A stretch of 40,583 nt of DNA, from IMG/VR virus record IMGVR_UViG_3300045453_000096, positions 1 to 40,583 of that record. One strand, written 5' to 3'. A program made the translations under genes and the position numbers. Under the pieces are notes generated by a model. The model searched no databases and had not been told where the DNA came from. It saw only the letters and a program-made list of their open reading frames with translations. The first letter of the stretch is position 1. Every line of letters begins with the position of its first letter. The DNA is from a virus. Below are positions 13,788-19,018 of this stretch, piece by piece.

Positions 13788-14001
13788 GATCATCATCTGG
13801 CCGGGCGAAACGTCGCTCGATCTGCCGCTGCAGAGGATCCTCGACGGCGCGGCGGCGGCGGACCTCAAGCCGTGCCTCGTTCTGGGCAAGGATGCCGACG
13901 GGAAGTTCTACATCGCGTCGACCACGTGCGACGCGGGCGCGCTGCTGATCCTGCTGGAGCGTGGCAAGCGGCTGCTGATGCGCCGCATCGAGCAGGGCTA
14001 G
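13777..14001 (+). CDS. Small hypothetical protein (74 aa)
   Basis: Overlaps the preceding gene by 11 bp, with AGGGCGG before the ATG. The N-terminus (MSAEIIIWPGETSLDLPLQR) parallels the style of its upstream neighbour. The middle (DLKPCLVLGKDADGKFYIAS) suggests a small alpha/beta protein that presents a strand-turn-strand. Unknown function. Confidence 0.5.
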   Translation: MSAEIIIWPGETSLDLPLQRILDGAAAADLKPCLVLGKDADGKFYIASTTCDAGALLILLERGKRLLMRRIEQG

Positions 14002-14003
14002 AC

Positions 14004-14417
14004 GTGCCGATCCGGCCGGAGAACCGCGATCGTTACCCGGCCGATTGGCCCTCCATCAGCGCGCGCATCCGCGAGCGGGCGGGCGGCAAGTGCGAGAAGT
14101 GCGGCGCTCCCAACGGCGAGAGCATCTGCCGAGGCGAGGGCCACGATGCCGGGACGTACATGGTCGCCAATGGCGACGTGTTCGACGACGAGACGGGCAA
14201 GCACCTTGGCCGCGCGCGCGGCAGCGAATATGTCGGCCGCTACGTGGTGGTTGTCCTGACGGTGGCGCATCTGGATCACACGCCGGAAAACTGCGCCGAC
14301 GAGAACCTGAAAGCGTGGTGCCAACGTTGCCACAACGCCTATGACGCGCCGATGCGCGCCGCCGGCCGACGTGAGCGGCGGCGGGCGCTGTTCGCGGTCG
14401 CGGACCTATTCGGCTAG
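14004..14417 (+). CDS. HNH endonuclease
   Basis: 137 residues from GTG at 14004 (VPIRPENRDRYPADWPSISA, a start sequence typical of phage HNH proteins). It has a zinc-knuckle HNH core: Cys30-x2-Cys33 and Cys106-x2-Cys109, with the catalytic-type AHLDHTPENC segment (His89, Asp91, His92) and ENLKAWCQRCHNAYD (Asn101, His110). In many phages an HNH nuclease next to terminase is needed for cos cleavage and packaging. Here about 3.7 kb, including a reversed cassette, lies between it and terminase. Its 3-prime end overlaps the convergent XRE gene by 12 bp. Confidence 0.85.
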   Translation: MPIRPENRDRYPADWPSISARIRERAGGKCEKCGAPNGESICRGEGHDAGTYMVANGDVFDDETGKHLGRARGSEYVGRYVVVVLTVAHLDHTPENCADENLKAWCQRCHNAYDAPMRAAGRRERRRALFAVADLFG

Positions 14418-14645
14418 GTCGTCGAGCGAGAAGCCCAGCCGCTTCGATAGCATCAAGGCAGCGTCGAGATCGGGGCAGGCGTCACCTGCCTCGTATCGTG
14501 CGATCGACGGGCGGGAAACCCCGGTGTCCTCGGCCACGGCATGCTGCGACACCTGCGCATCGGTGCGGGCCGCCCGAAGGGCCTTGCCGAAGCGCTGCGC
14601 CACGGTGGCGCGCGGCCGTGCCGGGGTGGCTTTCGTTCTGCTCAT
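14406..14645 (-). CDS. XRE-family HTH regulator of the leftward cassette
   Basis: 79 residues from Met at 14645 (ATGA overlap with the upstream gene). A single HTH domain fills most of the protein: RFGKALRAARTDAQVSQHAV, AEDTGVSRPSIARYEAGDAC and a closing ALMLSKRLGFSLDDL. The Arg/Pro-rich N-terminus is disordered. It is last in its operon. A plausible target is the palindrome TGTATC-N6-GATACA inside the cassette promoter (17674-17691), giving autorepression; this is inference. Converges with the HNH gene with no terminator between them. Confidence 0.75.
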   Translation of the reverse strand: MSRTKATPARPRATVAQRFGKALRAARTDAQVSQHAVAEDTGVSRPSIARYEAGDACPDLDAALMLSKRLGFSLDDLAE

Positions 14646-15064
14646 GACGTCGGCTCCTCGTTCGTGGCGGGTGGCGTGCCGGGTCGGCTGGCATCGCTCC
14701 ACCGTCTTGCGTCCAATATGCGCGCGTCGAGCTCGGCGGCCACGGCGGGCGACAGTCCAGGCGGCGGGCGCTGGTCGGCCCAGCCGCGCAGCAACCATCG
14801 GTCGGCCGCGCGGCGGAGCATGAACTCGGCCACGGCGGGCGGCACGTTCCGCCGCCCGTCGACCAGCCGCCGCAGGTTGTCGCCTCGGAGCGCGCTGTCA
14901 TCGGGCAGCCGGGCATACCATGCCGGGCCGTACAGGAAGGCGGCGAGGGTCGCGAAGTCCTGCGGCGTGAAGTCGGGCGGCGGTGTCATCGGCCGCAGCA
15001 ATAGCCCGCCCGGGCGCGAGGGGAAAGGCGGGACGATCACTCGCCCCGCCTCGCGCGCGGTCAT
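14642..15064 (-). CDS. Hypothetical protein (140 aa)
   Basis: Starts MTAREAGRVIVPPFPSRPGG, coupled to its neighbours by ATGA on both sides. Pro-rich N-terminus, then a helical body (FTPQDFATLAAFLYGPAWYA; NVPPAVAEFMLRRAADRWLL; LSPAVAAELDARILDARRW). The repeated helix pairs and basic Arg patches resemble small replication/partition accessory proteins, but no family is recognised. Confidence 0.55.
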   Translation of the reverse strand: MTAREAGRVIVPPFPSRPGGLLLRPMTPPPDFTPQDFATLAAFLYGPAWYARLPDDSALRGDNLRRLVDGRRNVPPAVAEFMLRRAADRWLLRGWADQRPPPGLSPAVAAELDARILDARRWSDASRPGTPPATNEEPTS

Positions 15065-15630
15065 GCGTACCAACTCCGGTACTGTGGCCTGCCGTCCCAA
15101 AGGCTGGCGCTGCGGTAGCTCTCGAAGCTGATGCCGTTCCCGTAGCGGGTTCGGTGTCGCGTCGGCTCGCCCGTGAAGCTGTCCGGCACGGCCACGACGT
15201 AGTCGGCCATGGAATTGCCGGTGCTCTTGTCGGTCGAGCGCTTGGCGATGGGCCGCACCTCGATGGTGCGCGGCCCGATGATGGCCGTTACCTGATAGAA
15301 GTCGACGTTGGTCTGTTCGTAGCCCCATGACGACACGAGCACGTTGCCCACGGCGTAGGTGTGCGGCTTCGCGGCATCGGCCTTGCGCGCCGCGCGGCTC
15401 GCCGCCGTGCGCCGTCGGCCGTCGATGAACTCGGCAAGGTGCTTCGCGCGCCGCTCCTCGCTCTGGAAGGTGTGATGGAAGGCGGGCTTCTGTGCCTTGC
15501 CAGCAAAGCCGATGCTGGCGGGCTGGCCGCGCGCCGTCGTGTAGAAGAACACGGCGGCGTCGGTGCCGTCGGCATCTTGCGCGGCTGCCTTGTCTGGAAT
15601 GTAGAACTCGCGTCGGTGCTCCATGCGCAT
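15061..15630 (-). CDS. Mobile-element protein with SWGYEQTNVDFYQV motif, unknown function
   Basis: 189 residues starting MRMEHRREFYIPD (Met at 15630; a second in-frame Met at 15624). The N-terminal part has a strand-rich region (AAVFFYTTARGQPASIGFAG) and a basic helix. The core is VGNVLVSSWGYEQTNVDFYQ followed by VTAIIGPRTIEVRPI. From memory, this SWGY-(E/D)-QTN-(V/I)-D-(F/Y)-(Y/F) block recurs in plasmid and phage proteins encoded near ArdC-type genes and has no established function. The C-terminus looks Tyr/Ser-rich. A repeated 13-nt leader lies directly before the start codon, as for two other genes of this cassette. Confidence 0.65.
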   Translation of the reverse strand: MRMEHRREFYIPDKAAAQDADGTDAAVFFYTTARGQPASIGFAGKAQKPAFHHTFQSEERRAKHLAEFIDGRRRTAASRAARKADAAKPHTYAVGNVLVSSWGYEQTNVDFYQVTAIIGPRTIEVRPIAKRSTDKSTGNSMADYVVAVPDSFTGEPTRHRTRYGNGISFESYRSASLWDGRPQYRSWYA

Positions 15631-15643
15631 GGTCGGTACAACC
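15631..15643 (-). promoter_or_regulatory. Leader motif copy A (GGTTGTACCGACC)
   Basis: On the minus strand GGTTGTACCGACC ends directly at the ATG of the 15061-15630 gene. The same 13-mer precedes the ATGs at 17030 and (GGTTGAACCGACC) at 17621. It can fold GGT-N7-ACC and contains the AGG of the ribosome-binding region. The upstream stem copy seen in B and C is not clear here. Confidence 0.6.
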
Positions 15644-15683
15644 TTGTCACGATCAACCGTCGCAGGATCGCGGCGGCCCCTGC

Positions 15684-15737
15684 CCGGGCAGGTGCGAGCC
15701 GCCGCACCGAAGCGCGGCGGCTCTCGATCTGCCCGGA
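15684..15737 (-). other. Nested 3-prime hairpin, copy 1
   Basis: Directly after the stop codon of the ArdC-clamp gene. Outer stem CCGGGCAG (15684-15691) with CTGCCCGG (15729-15736); inner 10-bp stem GAGCCGCCGC (15696-15705) with GCGGCGGCTC (15714-15723); 8-nt loop, which on the minus strand reads GC-TTCG-GT, a UUCG-type tetraloop. Same architecture as the elements at 17091 and 17389. No U-tract. Confidence 0.65.
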
Positions 15738-17030
15738 CTAGAGGAGGCTGCGGAAGAACGCGGCCAGCCGCTCGCGCCACGTGCGGCGCACGATGATGGC
15801 GGGCACGGCGACCGCCTCGGGCTCAGCCTCGACCGGCACGGCTTCGAGCGCGGGCGCTTCCGGCGCGGGCTCGTCGGCCGCCTGCGGCTCTGCCGGGACC
15901 GGCTCGGCTTCCGGCGCTTCCGGCTCGTGCGCGGCGGGAGCGTCGCCAACCGTCGGCATCAGCAGGCCCCAGCGCTGCGCCTTGGCATCGGAGAAGCAGG
16001 CCGGGCTGCAGTGCGGCGTGTCCTTCGCGAACTCGACCACGAGCACGTCGCCCATGCGCGCCATGTCGCGAAGGTACTTCGCGTTGAAGTAGGCATAGGG
16101 CACGGCCGATGCCTGGGGATGGACGCCCGCCGCGTCGAGTGCCACGGACACCGCCGCGCCCCGCTTGCCCTTGGGCTTCGTGCCGTCGGCCGCCATGTCG
16201 GCCGCCTCGAACACGGACCGCGCCGCGAGCGAGAAGGCGGGCAGGCGCTCCAGTGGGATGGTGCGCAGGTAGTCGGGAAACGTGGCGTCGACAGCCGAGG
16301 CCTTGAAGGTCTGGCCGCCGTGCACCTTGATCGTGAGCGCCACCACGCCCTTGACCGTCTTGGCGTTGACAGTCACGTCGCGCGGCTTGCCGCCGATCTC
16401 CTTCACGAGGGCGCGGACGGTGTCGGCCTTCATGATGAAGCCCGGTCCGACTTTGCCGCCGGTCCACTTGGCGGCGATCTCCTGCGCATGCAGGCGGTGC
16501 CCGTCGACGGCGACCAACTGCAGCCGATCCTTGGCGACCGGCGCGAAGTAGACGCCGCAGAGATAGATGCGGGCCGTGTCGGTCGACATGGCGCGGCGCG
16601 TCCACTCCAAGGCTTCGCGCAAGGCGACGGCGGCGACCGTCACAGTCCCTGTGTTAGCGGACACCGCGCCCGGCGCGGTGCTCGGGATAAACGTCTTGCA
16701 GTCCGCCGCGCGCGTGACCGGCGCGGGCTTCGGAGCGACCGGCGCAGCCGGGCGCGAGGCGGCGGGCTTCGCAGCGCGCGGCGCTTCCGCCGTCGTGCTC
16801 TTGCCGGTCTGAGCGACGTTGAACACGCGCCACTTGAAGCCGCTCGCGCCTTCGAGCGCGACGCCTTCCTCGCCGCGACGGACCGGAGCCCCGGTCCCCT
16901 TCCACTGCTGAATGGTCGCCCACACGGGCTGCGTGTAGCGCCGCGACTGCATGGCCTGATCCAGTGCGTCGACGTTCGTCGCCTTGATCGTCTGGCCGGT
17001 GATAGCGTTCGTGTGCGTGTGCTTTGACAT
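15738..17030 (-). CDS. Fusion of ArdC-type N domain with DnaN-like sliding-clamp domains
   Basis: 430 residues; Met at 17030 follows leader motif B. Residues about 8-76 match the N-terminal (ssDNA-binding) domain of ArdC antirestriction proteins: NA-x-TG start, YTQPVWATIQQWKGTGAPVR, RRGEEGVAL, WRVFNVAQT. Residues 77-128 are an Ala/Pro linker. Residues 129-260 resemble domain II of the bacterial beta clamp: ALREALEWTRRAM, TARIYLCGVYF, LQLVAVDGHRLH and the closing ATFPDYLRTIP. Residues 262-362 resemble domain III: PYAYFNAKYLRDM, LVVEFAK, WGLLMPT. Clamp domain I is missing and the ArdC-like domain takes its place. An acidic Pro/Ala/Glu tail (363-412) ends in a basic amphipathic helix (RRTWRERLAAFFRSLL). 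Probable role: processivity or recruitment factor acting on phage DNA with host polymerase, or an inhibitor of the host clamp. Confidence 0.75.
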   Translation of the reverse strand: MSKHTHTNAITGQTIKATNVDALDQAMQSRRYTQPVWATIQQWKGTGAPVRRGEEGVALEGASGFKWRVFNVAQTGKSTTAEAPRAAKPAASRPAAPVAPKPAPVTRAADCKTFIPSTAPGAVSANTGTVTVAAVALREALEWTRRAMSTDTARIYLCGVYFAPVAKDRLQLVAVDGHRLHAQEIAAKWTGGKVGPGFIMKADTVRALVKEIGGKPRDVTVNAKTVKGVVALTIKVHGGQTFKASAVDATFPDYLRTIPLERLPAFSLAARSVFEAADMAADGTKPKGKRGAAVSVALDAAGVHPQASAVPYAYFNAKYLRDMARMGDVLVVEFAKDTPHCSPACFSDAKAQRWGLLMPTVGDAPAAHEPEAPEAEPVPAEPQAADEPAPEAPALEAVPVEAEPEAVAVPAIIVRRTWRERLAAFFRSLL

Positions 17031-17071
17031 GGTCGGTACAACCTTCTGATAGAGCCGGTCGGAACAACCGG
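17031..17071 (-). promoter_or_regulatory. Leader motif copy B (double hairpin)
   Basis: Minus strand: CCGGTTGTTCCGACCGG (17071-17055; stem CCGGT/ACCGG, 7-nt loop), 11-nt spacer, then GGTTGTACCGACC (17043-17031) ending at the ATG of the ArdC-clamp gene. The two units share GGTTGT(T/A)CCGACC. Confidence 0.7.
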
Positions 17072-17090
17072 CGGTGTCCAGTGCCACTAT

Positions 17091-17140
17091 GGCGCTGGCC
17101 TAGGCCGCCTCACGTGAGCGAGGCGGCAAAGGGCAGCGTC
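17091..17140 (-). other. Nested 3-prime hairpin, copy 2
   Basis: Starts inside the stop codon of the 17139-17366 gene. Outer stem GGCGCTG (17091-17097) with CAGCGTC (17134-17140, one G-U); inner stem GCCGCCTC (17104-17111) with GAGGCGGC (17120-17127); 8-nt loop. Single-stranded parts (minus: GCCCTTTGC and CTAGGCCAGCGC) are shared with copy 3, while the inner stem differs by compensating changes. Confidence 0.65.
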
Positions 17141-17366
17141 AATCTGCGTGGATCGCAACGATGGCCGACAAGGGCACGTAGACCTTGTGTGCTGCATCGT
17201 TGTGAGCGGCGGCGACGCGGACGCACTGCGCCGCGCCGATCAGTGTCAGGAGGCCTGCGAAGTAAGTCTCGTTGCCAGCCACGTAGACCCGCTGCCGCTC
17301 AGTCTCGAACGGTGCGCCGTCCTTCTTTGCTGCGTCCATCAGGCAGGCAAACTCTGTGCGTGTCAT
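17139..17366 (-). CDS. Hypothetical protein (75 aa)
   Basis: Starts MTRTEFACLMDAAKKDGAPF with GGAGAG upstream. Strand-rich middle (RQRVYVAGNETYFAGLLTLI) and a C-terminal KVYVPLSAIVAIHAD strand. Possibly a small beta-barrel nucleic-acid binder, but no family recognised. Second gene of the leftward cassette; it lacks the GGTTGTnCCGACC leader but is followed by nested hairpin copy 2. Confidence 0.6.
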   Translation of the reverse strand: MTRTEFACLMDAAKKDGAPFETERQRVYVAGNETYFAGLLTLIGAAQCVRVAAAHNDAAHKVYVPLSAIVAIHAD

Positions 17367-17388
17367 GTCGTCTCTCCGTTCTCCAGCC

Positions 17389-17442
17389 GATGCGCTGGCC
17401 TAGACGCCCTCACCTGTGCGAGGGCGCAAAGGGCAGCGCATC
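17389..17442 (-). other. Nested 3-prime hairpin, copy 3
   Basis: Starts at the stop codon of the 17442-17621 gene. Outer stem GATGCGCTG (17389-17397) with CAGCGCATC (17434-17442); inner stem CGCCCTC (17405-17411) with GAGGGCG (17420-17426); 8-nt loop. Very similar to copy 2 outside the stems. Confidence 0.65.
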
Positions 17443-17621
17443 TAGCGACGGCGGCGGCGCAGGCGGCGACGCATGACGCGGCCGGGCTCGTTGTAGAAGG
17501 CCTGACAGCCGCCGACCACGAGGCACACAGGCCCCGCGATCACGACAAGGCAAAAGAGCACAAAGCCCACGATGGCCTGCGGCGGTGCGTTCTGAAACAG
17601 GTCGGCAAGTAGAGCGATCAT
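17442..17621 (-). CDS. Small single-pass membrane protein with Arg-rich tail (59 aa)
   Basis: Met at 17621 follows leader motif C. A short amphipathic start (MIALLADLFQNAPPQ), one transmembrane segment (AIVGFVLFCLVVIAGPVCLV) and a C-terminal tail with nine basic residues (MRRRLRRRRR). Likely inserted in the inner membrane with the Arg tail in the cytoplasm, where it could touch nucleic acid or acidic lipids. First gene of the leftward cassette. No family recognised. Confidence 0.65.
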   Translation of the reverse strand: MIALLADLFQNAPPQAIVGFVLFCLVVIAGPVCLVVGGCQAFYNEPGRVMRRRLRRRRR

Positions 17622-17662
17622 GGTCGGTTCAACCTTTCGCGTGGGCCGGTCGGAACAACCGG
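17622..17662 (-). promoter_or_regulatory. Leader motif copy C (double hairpin)
   Basis: Minus strand: CCGGTTGTTCCGACCGG (17662-17646), 11-nt spacer, then GGTTGAACCGACC (17634-17622) directly before the ATG. With the promoter below, the predicted mRNA 5-prime end would be the first hairpin itself. Confidence 0.7.
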
Positions 17663-17671
17663 ACGGCTGGA

Positions 17672-17699
17672 AATGTATCATCAGCGATACAACAGTCAA
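17672..17699 (-). promoter_or_regulatory. Promoter of the leftward cassette
   Basis: Minus strand TTGACT (17699-17694), 16-bp spacer, TACATT (17677-17672). Predicted transcription start near 17665, immediately before leader motif C. Confidence 0.6.
17674..17691. promoter_or_regulatory. Palindromic operator in cassette promoter
   Basis: TGTATC-ATCAGC-GATACA, perfect 6-bp arms, filling the promoter spacer and part of the -10. Likely a repressor site; the XRE protein encoded at the end of the same operon is the obvious candidate. Confidence 0.6.
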
Positions 17700-17834
17700 T
17701 CCCCATCCGCACTTTTTTTGCCTCGCTAGATCGTGTGCCCGCGCTCGCCCCCGACCCCAACCCGTTCCCCTCACTCCCTAGACGAGGTTCCGCGCTTGTG
17801 GCATGGTCGCTGCCGCTTGGCGCTGGGCGTCGGA

Positions 17835-17849
17835 AGACAGACCAGACAC
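17835..17849. repeat. 15-bp direct repeat, copy 1
   Basis: AGACAGACCAGACAC; identical copy at 17984. Confidence 0.85.
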
Positions 17850-17983
17850 CCCCGGGACAGGGGGAAGACACCCAAGCCACTGTAATCAAACGACAATTCT
17901 AACTGTCTGGCGTGTCTGGCCGATTTGGTCGCCGCTTACGCATGCGAGCAGCGCGTGCGCGTAAGAGCGGAGCGCAAATGGGC

Positions 17984-17998
17984 AGACAGACCAGACAC
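17984..17998. repeat. 15-bp direct repeat, copy 2
   Basis: AGACAGACCAGACAC, 149 bp from copy 1. Together with GTGTCT-N4-TCTGTC at 18031-18046 it forms an imperfect inverted repeat around the A/T-rich segment. Confidence 0.85.
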
Positions 17999-18120
17999 TT
18001 ACATTATATCTATATAAATCAATGGGTTGAGTGTCTTCCGTCTGTCCCGCGACTGACTGGCGTGTCTTTCCGTGGCTAGAGGCAGCACCGCCCGAAACCC
18101 CGGAAATGGGGGAAAAACCC

Positions 18121-18765
18121 GTGGCTAAGCGCGGTGCGCATCGTGCGGCCTTCGATGCCGCCGCCGCGCTCGACGCGCTCAAGTGGGCGCAGGGCGGGCA
18201 GCAGATCGAACTGCCGGGCATCGGCGCGCGCCGGTTCGTCGGCATCCAGCCGCTGCCCGACGACAATGCGCCGAGGGCGAGCGGGCGGCCGCCTGGAGCG
18301 GTGAACATGGTGCCGCAGGCCTTCCGCGAGTATCTGGTCGCGAAGTACGGCAGCGCCGTCGAAGGCCTCGCGCACTTCGCAGGCCGGCCGGTCGTGTCGA
18401 TCGTTGCCGAGATGGTCGAGGCGCACCGCACGGTGTGCGCGGCGCTGGGCGTGCGGCAGGATCTCACGAAAGCCGAAATCCTCGAGCTCGTGCGCATGGT
18501 GCCCGGGCTGCAGCTGCAGGCCCGGCGGTACGCGGCGCCCTACCAGCACACGGCCGCGCCGCAGCCGGTCGCAGCGCCTCCGCCAGTGCACCGGATCGGC
18601 GTCGCCATGTTCACCAACGGCACGCCGACATCGGCGCAGGCGAAGGCCGCAGGTGGCCTGCTGGCCGCCATGCTGGAAAGCCCGGAAAATCAGCCTTTTG
18701 GCGACGGCCCAACGCTGGAGTTGGACGCGATCAAGTTGGACGGCAGCGAGGGCGACGATGGTTAG
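18121..18765 (+). CDS. Putative terminase small subunit
   Basis: 214 residues from GTG at 18121, which has GGGGGA 7 nt upstream; Met at 18106 would add five residues but lacks an SD. The segment ASGRPPGAVNMVPQAFREYL resembles the GRPxGxxN...(F/Y)L start common in podovirus small terminases and related DNA-binding packaging proteins. A helical region follows (VSIVAEMVEAHRTVCAALGV; TKAEILELVRMVPGLQLQ). The C-terminal 60 residues are Ala/Pro rich and acidic at the end. It would recognise the packaging site, possibly the repeats just upstream, and load DNA onto the large subunit. Assigned mainly from position before the large subunit. Confidence 0.6.
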   Translation: MAKRGAHRAAFDAAAALDALKWAQGGQQIELPGIGARRFVGIQPLPDDNAPRASGRPPGAVNMVPQAFREYLVAKYGSAVEGLAHFAGRPVVSIVAEMVEAHRTVCAALGVRQDLTKAEILELVRMVPGLQLQARRYAAPYQHTAAPQPVAAPPPVHRIGVAMFTNGTPTSAQAKAAGGLLAAMLESPENQPFGDGPTLELDAIKLDGSEGDDG

Positions 18766-19018
18766 AGCGCGATTTCACCGGGCATTTGTGCCCGCCTGCC
18801 GCCCGCCAGCCCGCTCATATGCAGTGAGCGCGGCGCGCGTGTTTCCAATAGGGGGGCCCCAAAGCCCCCCGCCCCCCGAATTTCGGCCCCACCCGCCCGC
18901 AGCGGGGGTCTATGACCGGGCAACCGCGCCCGTTAGCGGAGCCTCGCACCGGCCTCCGAAAACGCGGAAAAATCTGGAAGGCCGCACCCGGGGGACGGGG
19001 GCAGGGGTGGTCGCATGA
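18759..19018 (+). CDS. Possible small basic, Pro-rich protein between terminase genes (86 aa)
   Basis: ATG at 18759 overlaps the small-terminase stop, with GAGGG before it, and the frame runs unbroken to a TGA that overlaps the large-terminase ATG (ATGA at 19015-19018). The product is basic and Pro/Arg rich without recognisable domains and spans a GGGGGGC/GCCCCCC hairpin (about 18852-18871). In such GC-rich DNA an open frame of this size can occur by chance, so the perfect junctions are the main support. Confidence 0.35.

Larger units (their letters stand above)
17700..18120. other. Non-coding region with repeats upstream of terminase
   Basis: About 420 bp with no supported gene. Contains the pair AGACAGACCAGACAC (17835-17849, 17984-17998), the pair CTGGCGTGTCT (17907-17917, 18057-18067), a tandem TGTCTGGCG/TGTCTGGCC (17904-17921) and an A/T-rich stretch at about 17999-18022 that includes TATATCTATATAAA. 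Candidate functions are a packaging site (cos/pac) recognised by the small terminase or a replication origin. A clear promoter for the terminase genes was not found. Confidence 0.55.

Noticed and set aside
17389-17442. Intrinsic terminator after the membrane-protein gene
   Set aside because: The structure is strong but there is no U-tract in either direction, and downstream genes of the same operon have no visible promoters.
18001-18022. Strong promoter for terminase in the TATAAA-rich segment
   Set aside because: No acceptable -35 box at 16-18 bp on either strand, so it is reported only as an A/T-rich region.
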